64,000 bases of DNA. Origin: a virus. Numbering within the stretch: the first letter of the stretch is position 1; the number at the start of each line of letters is the position of its first letter. The DNA lies in the IMG/VR virus record IMGVR_UViG_3300024308_000188, positions 124,001 to 188,000 of that record; one strand, 5' to 3'. The position numbers were made by a program, and so were the translations under genes. Under the pieces are notes generated by a model that saw only the letters and a list, made by a program, of their open reading frames with translations, had not been told where the DNA came from and ran no database searches. Positions 6,719 through 15,639 of this stretch are shown in pieces.

Positions 6719-7507
6719 ATGAAGTTATTCAAATTAGAATGTAACAAACCACAGAAAAACGGCTCAAGCTTACCTCTGCAAATTTTGTCGCTGGTGAAAC
6801 GCCTTACTCTTGGTGATGTTTATGATGTGGTAATGAACATAGAAAACATTACCAAAGACGTATCTGATTGTGAACCCGAAAACTATGTTTATCGGATCAC
6901 ACTGCTTTCAGCGCAAAACGAAATTTCTTATGTTGATGGAAATATCGACGAAGTATATTCTGCTTTAAAAGTGGTTGTTGCTGATCTTCGTAAGCTGGAA
7001 ATGAATTCCACAATTTTTGCAGACTGGATATTAAAAGGCATGGCCGCTGATATTTTATCGCACGATGCGCTTGACGATCTGGACTTGCCGGAAATTGCCA
7101 ATGAACTTTGTGAAGGTCTTGACCAGCTGGATCTGGATATTAACTTTGATGATATATCCAATCTTGTTAGTATCGAACTGGAAAAGTTTAAGGTATTTGC
7201 TTTAGCCGCGATGAAAACAAAATTCGTGTTTTTAGATGAAAACAAAATCGAAGAGTTTTCATCAGCTACCGAAATTGTTGACTTCTTTACCAAAAATAAA
7301 AATGTAGGAATGCCTGCATCCATTTACGTAACGAACGATCAATTGAATATTAAAAATTCAACAGCCGCTTTCCGTCAGATCAGTCAGATTCTTACTGATA
7401 ACTTCGGGCCGACTGCGGTAAAACGTCAGAAGAAAGTTGATAAAGCTTTTATTGTTGCATCTATTGAAGATGCGTTGGCTTCAGCCTTGAATTACGTGCG
7501 TTCTTAA
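6719..7507 (+). CDS. hypothetical protein, 262 aa
   Basis: Follows GGAGAATCT. The middle (about residues 105-160) is a leucine- and aspartate-rich helical segment (LDDLDLPEIANEL, LDQLDLDINFDDI) that could be a protein-protein interface. The C-terminus is basic then helical. No family recognised. A hairpin without a T-run follows at 7518-7537. Confidence 0.85.
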   Translation: MKLFKLECNKPQKNGSSLPLQILSLVKRLTLGDVYDVVMNIENITKDVSDCEPENYVYRITLLSAQNEISYVDGNIDEVYSALKVVVADLRKLEMNSTIFADWILKGMAADILSHDALDDLDLPEIANELCEGLDQLDLDINFDDISNLVSIELEKFKVFALAAMKTKFVFLDENKIEEFSSATEIVDFFTKNKNVGMPASIYVTNDQLNIKNSTAAFRQISQILTDNFGPTAVKRQKKVDKAFIVASIEDALASALNYVRS

Positions 7508-7517
7508 AACTAAACTG

Positions 7518-7537
7518 AGGGGAACAGAAGTTCCCCT
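7518..7537. other. intergenic perfect hairpin
   Basis: AGGGGAAC and GTTCCCCT form a perfect 8-bp stem with an AGAA loop. No T-run follows, so it may be an RNA processing or stability element rather than a terminator. Confidence 0.7.
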
Positions 7538-7558
7538 ACCGCTTGAAAGGAAAATCAA

Positions 7559-8314
7559 ATGCGACAATTATATACCGTACCAAACAAACCTGCTACTGCG
7601 GATTTATCAAGCTTAATAAAGATCATGTATGATCAACAAGCGCGGATTAGTATCTCAGGCAGTTATCTTGGTGAGTGTCTTTATGAACCTGACAGTTTAG
7701 CAACTTTAATAGTTCGTGGCACTATAAAGATTAGTGTTGAAAAAGTTTATCAGTTGTTCAACGTGACTTCACGAAAAATGTTCGTTGAAGAAAACAAGGT
7801 TATCATTATTAATAACTCTTGTCACTTACACGTTGAGCTTATTTGGGATGGTTCGTTTCCGACTATTGACGAAGAACGCATCTACAAAATAAAATGTTTG
7901 TTGAACTGTAGTAATTACAGTCCAGACCCAAGTATATCAGTATCGCCACGAGCGGCACTTGATGTACTGAAAGATGATTTAGAAAATTACATAGATCATC
8001 TGAATGAAGTTTTAGAGTTTGAAGGCAAATCTTATTCTGCACACACTCTGAAAAACTTTAACTATGATATGCGGTTTGGTCTTAATCTTTTTAGCATTCA
8101 AAAAGGATCGCGCATAACATATCTTGACCGTGGCAAGTTGAAATCTGCTACGGTTGTAAATTTCAATCCGGTAAACTTTGCACTGATTAAACAGGAAGGT
8201 ATGCCGACACGAGATCTTCATTTGATCAACATTGAGTTTAAAGAAGGCGGTTATATGTCTTACAAAACTCTTTACTTAAATCAGATTGTCGCAATAGGAG
8301 GCAATAATGAATAG
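7559..8314 (+). CDS. hypothetical protein, 251 aa, upstream of the sigma gene
   Basis: Start chosen after GAAAGGA. A beta-rich N-terminal half is followed by a helical segment (LDVLKDDLENYIDHLNEVLEF) and a small beta region (GSRITYLDRGKLKSATVVNF) resembling an SH3-like barrel strand pattern. Not recognised. Its last eight bases overlap the sigma factor gene, so the two may be translationally coupled. Confidence 0.85.
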   Translation: MRQLYTVPNKPATADLSSLIKIMYDQQARISISGSYLGECLYEPDSLATLIVRGTIKISVEKVYQLFNVTSRKMFVEENKVIIINNSCHLHVELIWDGSFPTIDEERIYKIKCLLNCSNYSPDPSISVSPRAALDVLKDDLENYIDHLNEVLEFEGKSYSAHTLKNFNYDMRFGLNLFSIQKGSRITYLDRGKLKSATVVNFNPVNFALIKQEGMPTRDLHLINIEFKEGGYMSYKTLYLNQIVAIGGNNE

Positions 8315-8987
8315 CAAACAAAAAATTATTGCGGATAATCTGGTTATGGTTAAACGCATTGCCAACAGTTTAATTGGCAAACTTTCCGCGAGTATACAGC
8401 TGGATGATTTAATCCAAGCTGGTATGCTTGGAATACTGGAGTCGATTGATCGTTATGATTCAAACTCTGGCACTTCTTTTCAAACTTTTGCTGGAATTCG
8501 AGTTTACGGTTCAATGTTAGACGAGGCCAGAAAACTAGGTTGGATTCCTAAAAATGTTTGTGCAGAAGCTCGTAAACTAAATGAAGTGCGTTCTGCATTA
8601 GAGCAGAAGTTTTTGCGCGTTCCAACAAATATTGAAGTTGCTCATGAACTGAATATTTCTATCGAAGAGTTTAATAAACTCGAACGTGAAACACACAGCA
8701 TTCATGTGTTACTTGACAGTGAACTCAATGAAAGCAACTTTGACGGTTTTTGCACTGAAGTGGATTTTGTGGATCGTCAGTGCGAGGTCACAAAGTTAGG
8801 ATCTGCTTTAAAAGTATTCGTATCAAAACTGCCAAAGCAGGAATCTATTGTAGTTAATCTTTACTATATGCGCGATCTTAACATGGAAGAGATTGGAAAT
8901 CGTATGGAACTTTGTGTGCCTCGCATAAGTAATCTTCATAAACAAGCATTGAAAAGAATGCAATTAAACATGCGTTCTTGGGTATAA
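8307..8987 (+). CDS. FliA-like (sigma28-group) RNA polymerase sigma factor
   Basis: The 226-aa product matches the FliA/WhiG group through most of its length. Region 2 is at residues 32-84 (LDDLIQAGMLGILESIDRYD, then SFQTFAGIRVYGSMLDEARKLGWIPKNV); a region 3-like helix follows (EARKLNEVRSALEQ...VPTNIEVAHELNISIEEF); region 4 is at 175-219 (LPKQESIVVNLYYMRDLN, then MEEIGNRMELCVPRISNLHKQALKRM). It should direct host RNA polymerase to phage promoters, most plausibly the middle or late set. The CTGTAAAT motifs in this window are candidates for its -10 site, but that link is inference. No anti-sigma partner is evident next to it. Confidence 0.9.
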   Translation: MNSKQKIIADNLVMVKRIANSLIGKLSASIQLDDLIQAGMLGILESIDRYDSNSGTSFQTFAGIRVYGSMLDEARKLGWIPKNVCAEARKLNEVRSALEQKFLRVPTNIEVAHELNISIEEFNKLERETHSIHVLLDSELNESNFDGFCTEVDFVDRQCEVTKLGSALKVFVSKLPKQESIVVNLYYMRDLNMEEIGNRMELCVPRISNLHKQALKRMQLNMRSWV

Positions 8988-8997
8988 GGAAAGTACA

Positions 8998-9588
8998 ATG
9001 AAATTTTATCATAACTTAAAGTTTAAAATTCTTGTGTTCTTTAACAACTTAAGCTTCAAACTCAACTTCATTATACACATGAACAGTTTAAGGTTAAGTC
9101 TGAACGACGATCTTGTCAATAAATCTGAAGAACAGGATTTGATAGTCGTGTATTCACGCATAGACAGATTCTTGCAAAACAATTTGTTTATAGAAAAACA
9201 TATAGCAGGTATGGTTGCCACTGATAAACAAGGTCATAAAATGTCTTATCAAGATCGCACCATGCGTTGGCTTCCCATGATTTTCGTATTGATTATGCAC
9301 TACATGGTTCAAAGCGAAAGTCCTTTCGATAAGACTACTGTAAATCAGATAATGAAACTTATAAACAAAGACGTAAATCAAACTTACGTTGTGGACGTTT
9401 CAACTATTGGGTTGCAATCTTTTAACGACCAAATGCTTTGGCATCAGTTTGTTTTGCACTCAAGGATCTTTTATGCACTTGGCTTATTGATGCAGCAATG
9501 CGACTTAGTTGACTCTAAATTTCTTGCTGGAACCAGATCTAAATCTATTGTCTGTTCAGAAGAGAATCAGCCAGAACCTGCGGAGTAG
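8998..9588 (+). CDS. hypothetical protein, 196 aa
   Basis: Starts ten bases after the sigma gene behind AAGGAAAG. The N-terminal 27 residues are basic and rich in Phe/Leu (MKFYHNLKFKILVFFNNLSF); a second hydrophobic stretch (WLPMIFVLIMHYMVQ, about residues 91-105) could be membrane-associated or buried. Acidic proline-containing tail. No family recognised. Confidence 0.8.
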   Translation: MKFYHNLKFKILVFFNNLSFKLNFIIHMNSLRLSLNDDLVNKSEEQDLIVVYSRIDRFLQNNLFIEKHIAGMVATDKQGHKMSYQDRTMRWLPMIFVLIMHYMVQSESPFDKTTVNQIMKLINKDVNQTYVVDVSTIGLQSFNDQMLWHQFVLHSRIFYALGLLMQQCDLVDSKFLAGTRSKSIVCSEENQPEPAE

Positions 9589-9591
9589 TTT

Positions 9592-9873
9592 ATGAACTCT
9601 GATAAGTTTAATGCGTACATAGTTTCTGTTACCGAATTCGATCACGGTATGTCTCGTCCAGATGGACACATTGTTTGCTTTGATGTTGAAGAAGGTAAAA
9701 AGTTTGCTATTGCAAAACAAGGCTACGTTTACAAAGATGCTGATGTTCGCAGTGAAATATCTGGACAGTTTAAGCGCTGCTTACTTAGTCCTATTGGCAT
9801 CGAAACCGTTCAAAAATTTAATGGCTTGGTTTGGTCTAACGATATAATCAAGCACGTAATGATCATCGAATAA
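9592..9873 (+). CDS. hypothetical protein, 93 aa
   Basis: Begins three bases after the previous stop. Small beta-rich protein (FNAYIVSVTEFDHG, GHIVCFDVEEGKKFAIAKQG) of the type seen in OB- or SH3-like folds, but no diagnostic motif. Part of the tightly packed run from 7559 to 12752. Confidence 0.8.
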   Translation: MNSDKFNAYIVSVTEFDHGMSRPDGHIVCFDVEEGKKFAIAKQGYVYKDADVRSEISGQFKRCLLSPIGIETVQKFNGLVWSNDIIKHVMIIE

Positions 9874-9886
9874 TTGAGGAATTTTT

Positions 9887-10468
9887 ATGAGTACGAATGA
9901 TGTATTAACCTATTTAATGGCTATGCGTTCTTTTCCAACCGACAATAAACTTCGCACAAATATAGTTAAACACTGCGCCACTGTATTAGGTGAATTAACT
10001 TTACCTACTGACGGTGAATCAATAAGAATCAACGATTCTTTTGAAAGCAAAGTTCGCAAAGAAGTATTTGCGGAATTAAAGAAGATGCGTTCTGCTCATT
10101 TGGTGACTGCGGTTGTGATGCGTAATTTTTTGCAGTTTGTCGAACTTGTGTCCTTTGATACAGACAAAGTATTGCTGCAAACTTTATTACGCACAGTTTA
10201 TCTTGATAATACTTTGCCTGATGATAAAATGACAGGTGTGTTTTATCAAATGGTTTTGGCTGATGTCCGAAACAGTTTGAACAAACGCGATGCTACTGCT
10301 GGTGCAGTAACAGCTTCTGCGTTACGCTCAATTGTTTTTACTTATCTGTCTTTGGTTGCCGATGATTCTATGGTAGACAGTTTTGAGATTTATCTGAAGT
10401 TCTCTGACGCTTTCTCTATAGAACAAAAACGTGCTGGTGAAGCCAGCATTTATTGGAGTCCAAAATGA
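9887..10468 (+). CDS. hypothetical helical protein, 193 aa
   Basis: Follows TTGAGGAA. Predicted almost entirely helical (MSTNDVLTYLMAMRSFPTDN..., LLQTLLRTVYLDN). No motif recognised. Its stop overlaps the next ATG (ATGA at 10465-10468). Confidence 0.85.
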   Translation: MSTNDVLTYLMAMRSFPTDNKLRTNIVKHCATVLGELTLPTDGESIRINDSFESKVRKEVFAELKKMRSAHLVTAVVMRNFLQFVELVSFDTDKVLLQTLLRTVYLDNTLPDDKMTGVFYQMVLADVRNSLNKRDATAGAVTASALRSIVFTYLSLVADDSMVDSFEIYLKFSDAFSIEQKRAGEASIYWSPK

Positions 10469-10923
10469 GTCAACTTGATTTTCCGTTAATTCATCCGGTT
10501 CATTTTACAGCCGAAACATTAGAGACAACTTGCCAGCTATTTGCTGAAAGTTTAATCGAAGGCTTTAACGTAGAGCTGGTTGTTGAAGGCCGTGTTTTTC
10601 GTAGCTACTTTTTCGATAAGAAATTTTGGCCGCTTTCTGAAATGGAAGTACGTGTTGCTGCAATGCAAACTTTTGTAAGTAACCTCGGCGTGAATATTTT
10701 AGCTGGCATACATTTAACGAAGCGCAAAGAATTCGATCTTATTGAATTCAATTTGCATTTGGAGTACGCCCAGTTCAATTTGGAAAATGATCAACGGCCT
10801 TATATGTATAATCCAGAAGTGTTAATTTTTGTTTGGATTGTTTACAGACGTATGCCGACAATAACCGCTTCTGAATTTATGAAGTTAATGCAAATTGCGA
10901 TTGCCAATCTGGTAAGGAAATAA
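10465..10923 (+). CDS. hypothetical protein, 152 aa
   Basis: ATG 10465 overlaps the previous stop and follows GGAG; a TTG at 10453 is a less likely alternative. Mixed alpha/beta with aromatic-rich segments (YFFDKKFWPLSEMEV). Not recognised. Two bases separate it from the next gene. Confidence 0.85.
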   Translation: MSQLDFPLIHPVHFTAETLETTCQLFAESLIEGFNVELVVEGRVFRSYFFDKKFWPLSEMEVRVAAMQTFVSNLGVNILAGIHLTKRKEFDLIEFNLHLEYAQFNLENDQRPYMYNPEVLIFVWIVYRRMPTITASEFMKLMQIAIANLVRK

Positions 10924-10925
10924 AA

Positions 10926-11669
10926 ATGAACTATCAAATGCTTTCTCTTTTAATCGAAGATTTCCACAAAGAACTGGATCATCAAATTCAATATCTGGTT
11001 TCCGGTGAAACAACCGTGGATCAGTATGATTCTGTTGTTAGCGCTGTCTTTGAAATGTTTGAAGATGAAACCAAAATAACTCAGTATGGTTTCTCTAGTT
11101 TGTCCAAAGGCGGTCGTATTCTCAAGTACCTCAACACCAGACTTTATGCGTCTGACAGCTTGGCAATGCAACAGTATTATCCTGTTATATCCTGCTACAA
11201 ATCAAGCTGCCGGATTATCATGGAAGAAAATATGGCGAACAAAAATGCTTTCATGTCTCGCATCCTTTACTTTATTAATAGCGAACATGAAACGCATTCA
11301 GCTACTGCTGTAGCCAGTTGTTTTGCTGATGCTCCAAATGCAGCTTGGCTTTTTACCTCAAGGTTAGAAGGCGGTTATTTTTCTGTACGTAACTCTACAG
11401 AACTTTGCGTGAAATATTTAAAGAACGAGCTTTATATAAATCCTCGTTTTGGCTTAACTGAGATAATGACTGAGCTTATGGCTTTAAGTGAATTCAGTTT
11501 TTTCTTCCAGAACAATCTTAAGATACTGGAAAATAAATGGTACTTTATGTACGTGGTATGTTCTTTCCTTGAAGAATTTATGCCACACATTTATTTACCG
11601 AATCGCGCTGTATTAAACTACGAAGATAACTTAGTTGACGCATTGCGTAAGTTTAGTGATGGAGAGTAG
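10926..11669 (+). CDS. hypothetical helical protein, 247 aa
   Basis: Helical protein (MNYQMLSLLIEDFHKELDHQ...) with acidic N-terminal third and aromatic C-terminal third. It resembles its neighbours at 9887 and 10465 in style, and the three may form one complex, but no family is recognised. Confidence 0.85.
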   Translation: MNYQMLSLLIEDFHKELDHQIQYLVSGETTVDQYDSVVSAVFEMFEDETKITQYGFSSLSKGGRILKYLNTRLYASDSLAMQQYYPVISCYKSSCRIIMEENMANKNAFMSRILYFINSEHETHSATAVASCFADAPNAAWLFTSRLEGGYFSVRNSTELCVKYLKNELYINPRFGLTEIMTELMALSEFSFFFQNNLKILENKWYFMYVVCSFLEEFMPHIYLPNRAVLNYEDNLVDALRKFSDGE

Positions 11670-11676
11670 AAACTTT

Positions 11677-12120
11677 ATGCAGTTGAATAATCTAAGTAAG
11701 TTCACTAGACGCGATCAAATTCAGTGGCTTGAGTCTGAAATTCGTAGACTATCTACGCAAAGAACGCCAGTCAAACTTAAGAAAGAGGCCATGTTAAATG
11801 ATCTGATCTCTTTAGTTCGCGCCCAAGCTGAACCAGCTTTGCCTTCGATTATTTATTGCGCTCGAATAGTCGAACAGTCTGAAGGTGAAAAAGATCTTCA
11901 TGGCTGGTTAGTTGCTGTAACACCTGAAAAGTTTGAAGAAGCAGTTTTTCATTTGTTACGTAAAGGAAATGGTAAGCGTTATTATCGACTTGAAAACGAG
12001 GAAGCTTTTCAGTTTAAGCCTAAGCTTGAATTGTTTCATCTTAATCCTCGTATTCTTGCCGGAGGTTGGGCCAGAATAAATCAGGAAAATATAGACGCTT
12101 ATGTTTATGAAAAGTTGTGA
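11677..12120 (+). CDS. hypothetical protein, 147 aa
   Basis: I chose ATG 11677, which follows GGAGAG, rather than an upstream in-frame start at 11635 inside the previous gene. Basic N-terminus (MQLNNLSKFTRRDQIQWLES) followed by alpha/beta sequence with EGEKDLHGWLVAVTPEKFEE. No known motif. Ends just before the membrane-protein gene. Confidence 0.82.
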   Translation: MQLNNLSKFTRRDQIQWLESEIRRLSTQRTPVKLKKEAMLNDLISLVRAQAEPALPSIIYCARIVEQSEGEKDLHGWLVAVTPEKFEEAVFHLLRKGNGKRYYRLENEEAFQFKPKLELFHLNPRILAGGWARINQENIDAYVYEKL

Positions 12121-12128
12121 GGTATTGG

Positions 12129-12752
12129 ATGGAGTTTATTATCGAGTATCAATTTTTCTTGTATGCTACTTTAGCAGGTTTCATTAGTGCGTTTTTCAGA
12201 TCCATACAAAGTAAAAACGTACAGGCTAATCTAAAATTCTCGGCCTTTGGTGTAGGCTGGTTTATGGGATTAGCTGATGCAGCTTCGATTGCTATTGTAG
12301 CGAATAATGGATTTGTGTTTGGTGTATTCACAGGTCTAGGTATCGGTTTAGGTTACGTTGCTGGCATGGTAACTCATGATCGGCTAATGCGTAAGAGACG
12401 TTTGCTGCGTAAGAAAGAAAAACGAGCAAAACTTTATTCTCGAATCAGAAAAGTTGTAAAGCAACTTGATGAAAAAGAAACTAAAGTCGAAACCGTTTAT
12501 ATGGATGACGATCAAATAATTCAAGATATTTTAGCTGACACGAATGAAGAAGATGTCAAAGGTTGGCAAAGTATCTCATTTGATAATCTTGTTAAGTTTC
12601 ACCACACAACAGGACGCGACATTCGCAATCAGTACAAAATGTGGGATTCGAAAAACCCATATAATCAGGATCGATCATCTGCACGTCGATCTATGGATAT
12701 AATTAAACGTATCTGGAAAATTCATAATCCAGATAAAACTGAACACGACTGA
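12129..12752 (+). CDS. membrane protein with about three N-terminal spans and a cytoplasmic tail
   Basis: The 207-aa product has hydrophobic segments near residues 8-22 (FFLYATLAGFISAFF), 38-58 (FSAFGVGWFMGLADAASIAI) and 62-82 (GFVFGVFTGLGIGLGYVAGMV), then a very basic stretch (MRKRRLLRKKEKRAKLYSR) and an acidic, helical tail. By the positive-inside rule the tail is cytoplasmic. The three-span glycine-rich layout resembles some phage holins, but the long charged tail is atypical and the lysis genes are far away. ATG 12129 follows GAGGT; a GTG at 12117 overlapping the previous stop is an alternative start. Confidence 0.75.
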   Translation: MEFIIEYQFFLYATLAGFISAFFRSIQSKNVQANLKFSAFGVGWFMGLADAASIAIVANNGFVFGVFTGLGIGLGYVAGMVTHDRLMRKRRLLRKKEKRAKLYSRIRKVVKQLDEKETKVETVYMDDDQIIQDILADTNEEDVKGWQSISFDNLVKFHHTTGRDIRNQYKMWDSKNPYNQDRSSARRSMDIIKRIWKIHNPDKTEHD

Positions 12753-12770
12753 GTAATGTTTTGCTCAGTC
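12747..12770. other. perfect hairpin spanning the end of the membrane-protein gene
   Basis: GACTGAG (12747-12753) and CTCAGTC (12764-12770) pair perfectly around the stop codon of the membrane-protein gene. A weak T-run lies in the loop rather than after the stem. Probably an mRNA end or processing signal. Confidence 0.6.
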
Positions 12771-12784
12771 ATTAAGAGGTAGAT

Positions 12785-12877
12785 ATGAGCAAAGAACTTT
12801 TGGAAAAACAAAAGCGTTTGGTCTGGCAGAATAAAGCGAATATGATTCGTGTTCTGCGTCAAATTAAACGTGTGTAA
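12785..12877 (+). CDS. small basic peptide, 30 aa
   Basis: ATG 12785 follows GAGGTAGAT and opens a 30-codon frame rich in Lys, Arg and Gln (MSKELLEKQKRLVWQNKANM...) that would form one amphipathic helix. The strong ribosome site and clean fit between the hairpin at 12747 and the promoter at 12891 favour a real gene. Function unknown. Confidence 0.6.
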   Translation: MSKELLEKQKRLVWQNKANMIRVLRQIKRV

Positions 12878-12890
12878 TCAACTGATCTGA

Positions 12891-12937
12891 GTGCGTCAAA
12901 AATAGACATAGACGCACTTGGTCATTTTTGGTATAAT
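12891..12937 (+). promoter_or_regulatory. composite promoter element, copy 3
   Basis: Variant box GTGCGTCAAAAA starts at 12891 and TATAAT is at 12932-12937 (41 bp). The variant is compensated: GTGCGTC (12891-12897) pairs perfectly with GACGCAC (12911-12917), placing the box itself in a hairpin. The -35 position reads TAGACG. Extended -10 sequence TTGG precedes TATAAT. Drives the gene at 13005. Confidence 0.82.
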
Positions 12938-13004
12938 GGCATCATACAAACAAGGGAAGTGCTGTACTTTCACATGCACAAAAGTTTGTTAGGAGAAGAA
13001 GTAA

Positions 13005-13229
13005 ATGCAAACTCAGCGTTGGCAACGTCGATTATTCGGTGCTGTAATTAGTGCCACTTTATTACTTTTATCGTGCGCTCTTTTTGATGTGTACTCGACT
13101 AAAGCTGCCGCGTATTTTGTTTATGGTTGTTTAGTAGTATTTTTTACTTTAACAACTTTTGGATTTGTAGTATCAACTGTTTACCACAAAATCAATCGGA
13201 CTAAAGCTCCAAAGAAATTGTGGAAATAA
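13005..13229 (+). CDS. small membrane protein, 74 aa, two spans
   Basis: Follows TAGGAGAAGAAG. A short basic head (MQTQRWQRRLFG) precedes two hydrophobic helices (about 11-28 and 36-57, FVYGCLVVFFTLTTFGFVV), then a basic tail (INRTKAPKKLWK). Both ends would be cytoplasmic. First gene after promoter copy 3. Function unknown; a small inner-membrane modulator is plausible. Confidence 0.85.
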   Translation: MQTQRWQRRLFGAVISATLLLLSCALFDVYSTKAAAYFVYGCLVVFFTLTTFGFVVSTVYHKINRTKAPKKLWK

Positions 13230-13255
13230 AAAGTTTATCATTTGAGGATCAATAA

Positions 13256-14875
13256 ATGAGCAAAGTCACTTCATCATTAAGTTTCGTTTTATCTGCAATG
13301 GCGTTAGAAATTTGCGCTACTCCAGAAGCTTTTCGCACACAAGCAAAAGCTTCAAAAGTTCCACTGAATTTAATTAACGATGTTTGTGTTCAAGCACAAA
13401 TTCTCGTTGAGAATTTAACTGAGAAATCTTCACTGGCCAATTCTGAACAAAAAAGTTTGTCAGATACTCTGTCTGGCTTTCGTGCCTTTCATGTTCGTCA
13501 CTGCCAAGGTAAAGCAGAAATCCGCGAACCTCTTCGCAATTTTTGTGAATCGGCTGTTATTAAACAGACCAATACTGTTCGTAGTTCTAACAACAGCCTT
13601 GTTCTTCGCATGGTCGATCTTATTGATCAGTACGGCTTGGTAGGAAAGTTTATTACCACTCAGGAAATGGATAAACTTATGTTTCTTGATAAGATTCCAA
13701 TGGTGTGTCAGGCATTTGCGGTACATGGTAAAGAAACTCTGATGTATCAAATAAATCGTCTGGATGTTACTTCAGAAATTTCCGACGAATTTGTTGAGGC
13801 AGCCATTTGGTTAAATCAGACTTATTACAAGTCTGTGGACATCGGTGAATTAACTGATGCTTCACACATTCATCAGAAAGTTTCTACTATGATCGACTTC
13901 ATGGCAAACTATGCCAGAAGTAAATCTAAGTTCTATTCTTATATCCTGAACTTTAAATATCGCTATATTAATTCGTATATGGAACATCCAGACGCGAATG
14001 AAGCCAAAAAGTACAGAGAGTTATCAGCATTTATTTTAAACAACTTTGCAAAAGCCGAGGCCGCTATGAATGAAGAACAAAAAGCTCCAAGCAGTTCAAG
14101 TAAAAAACTTGAATTGGCATCTTTGTTGCGTGAGCCGACTGAAGATAAAAAAGTCTCAGAGCAAAAACAACTTCCACTGGAATCAGATTCCATTCCAGTT
14201 GATGAACTTGTTGAAGTTCCAGCAGAAAGTGCTTCTGAAAAAGTTCGGCCTGTTAAAAAGCCAAAAAGAATTAAACTAAATCCAAAGTTCAAAAAAGAAG
14301 AAAAGCCTGTTGTAATTCGCGGTGTCGGCCCTGCTTTAATGTCAATGGTTTCCAGCTTTAACGCCACGCATTTAGATACGCCAAGGCTTATGCTTATTGA
14401 TCTGGATGAAGATACCCAGTCTGATATTATTTCAGTCTTGGGTCAAACTTCACTTTACGGCTTCGTTCTGGATATTCCAGATACTGAATTTTTTGAAGAG
14501 CAGAGCTATACTTTTGCAGAATCTTTGGACGGCAAAGTTTATATGTTCGGCATTCATTATGTTTCATCTAAAGGCCGTGTTGGTCTGACAATACAAAACT
14601 TTATACAACAAGTTGAAACAGCGGCAGATGCTATCAGAGTTTTCTACAACTATCTGGTTGAAAGTCAGACGCGAATCTCTGGAGAACCTTTGGTTGTAGA
14701 AGTTAGCAAACGCACAAAAGTTGGTACTGAAAAACCCGTGTACGAAAATTGTGATGAATACTCAGAAAACTTCATTTTGGAATTTGCTCATTTGGGGCTG
14801 ATTACTTATGAAGAAGAAGTTGTGAAAACAACTCGTGCTGTTTTCAAAGTACCGGCAACTGTTTCTGTAGAATAA
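13256..14875 (+). CDS. hypothetical protein, 539 aa, with basic linker
   Basis: Follows TGAGGATC, a ribosome-site form shared with three other genes here. Two probably folded parts (about 1-265, helical; 360-539, alpha/beta) are joined by a charged linker with SSSSKK and VRPVKKPKRIKLNPKFKKEE. No known motif in either part. Codon use matches its neighbours. Confidence 0.88.
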   Translation: MSKVTSSLSFVLSAMALEICATPEAFRTQAKASKVPLNLINDVCVQAQILVENLTEKSSLANSEQKSLSDTLSGFRAFHVRHCQGKAEIREPLRNFCESAVIKQTNTVRSSNNSLVLRMVDLIDQYGLVGKFITTQEMDKLMFLDKIPMVCQAFAVHGKETLMYQINRLDVTSEISDEFVEAAIWLNQTYYKSVDIGELTDASHIHQKVSTMIDFMANYARSKSKFYSYILNFKYRYINSYMEHPDANEAKKYRELSAFILNNFAKAEAAMNEEQKAPSSSSKKLELASLLREPTEDKKVSEQKQLPLESDSIPVDELVEVPAESASEKVRPVKKPKRIKLNPKFKKEEKPVVIRGVGPALMSMVSSFNATHLDTPRLMLIDLDEDTQSDIISVLGQTSLYGFVLDIPDTEFFEEQSYTFAESLDGKVYMFGIHYVSSKGRVGLTIQNFIQQVETAADAIRVFYNYLVESQTRISGEPLVVEVSKRTKVGTEKPVYENCDEYSENFILEFAHLGLITYEEEVVKTTRAVFKVPATVSVE

Positions 14876-14929
14876 ACAAACGTGGCCTCTTAATTGGGGC
14901 CGCAAACTTTTGCGTATGGGAATTGTGAT

Positions 14930-15430
14930 ATGCAAACTAGATTAGAGATTTTAAAAGACCTTAGACGTTATGGTTGTCGTATAGAAACAACTCATTTGAG
15001 CTATGGTCGAACAGAAGATAAAATCTTCTTCCCTTATCCAAAATTAAATCCTGTACACGTTTCAAAATACAATCGCTTTGATCCTAATCCGATTTTGTAT
15101 ACCTATAAGGCGAATGATCAAGAACAGAAAAGTTTGAAGTGTGTTATTACAGGAAGTTCTTGGAACGCATCAAACTCTGAAGCTTTTGTTCGCTACTATG
15201 CACATCAAATGAAAATGTGCATCAGCGATCCATTAGTCCTTAAAGATTTGCATTACAAAAACAGAAACTCACTTAGAGATCTGGATTTGTTTTGTTTTCG
15301 TAAAGGTTTCTTTTGTATATCAGTCAATAAAGATAAAAGTATTGTAAGGGTAATTCATCATGATCCGGTCAAGCTCGATTATTACAAGTGGAAAAACTTT
15401 TCATTTGATCGCCGCACTAACGGCCATTAG
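14930..15430 (+). CDS. hypothetical protein, 166 aa
   Basis: I chose ATG 14930, preceded by GGGA, over a TTG at 14894 that lies within a GGCC hairpin after the previous gene. Basic, Tyr/His/Lys-rich alpha/beta protein (MQTRLEILKDLRRYGCRIET...). No motif recognised. Its last 71 bases overlap the membrane-protein gene at 15360 in another frame. Confidence 0.75.
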   Translation: MQTRLEILKDLRRYGCRIETTHLSYGRTEDKIFFPYPKLNPVHVSKYNRFDPNPILYTYKANDQEQKSLKCVITGSSWNASNSEAFVRYYAHQMKMCISDPLVLKDLHYKNRNSLRDLDLFCFRKGFFCISVNKDKSIVRVIHHDPVKLDYYKWKNFSFDRRTNGH

Positions 15431-15638
15431 TTTATTTTCTTTTTGCCTCGATAAATACTTTAGACAAGTTGGAATTTTATCAGCGGCCCCTATAATTATT
15501 TCAACTTTATTTTCAATCGTTAGCCTTTATTTGCTGATAAAAGATTCAGAAGCTAATCCTGATCGCACTGGAATATCCGCGTACAAAAATGATTTGATTT
15601 TTGCTCCGCAACTTTTAATACTTCTTTTACTGGTGTAA
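15360..15638 (+). CDS. small membrane protein, 92 aa
   Basis: Starts inside the previous gene behind AAGGGTAA. Three hydrophobic stretches (about 15-32, 38-60 and 80-92; for example ILSAAPIIISTLFSIVSLYL) suggest an integral membrane protein. The long overlap is unusual here, but the remaining 200 bases before uvdE would otherwise be empty and the hydrophobic pattern is clean. Function unknown. Confidence 0.7.
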   Translation: MIRSSSIITSGKTFHLIAALTAISLFSFCLDKYFRQVGILSAAPIIISTLFSIVSLYLLIKDSEANPDRTGISAYKNDLIFAPQLLILLLLV

Positions 15639-15639
15639 T

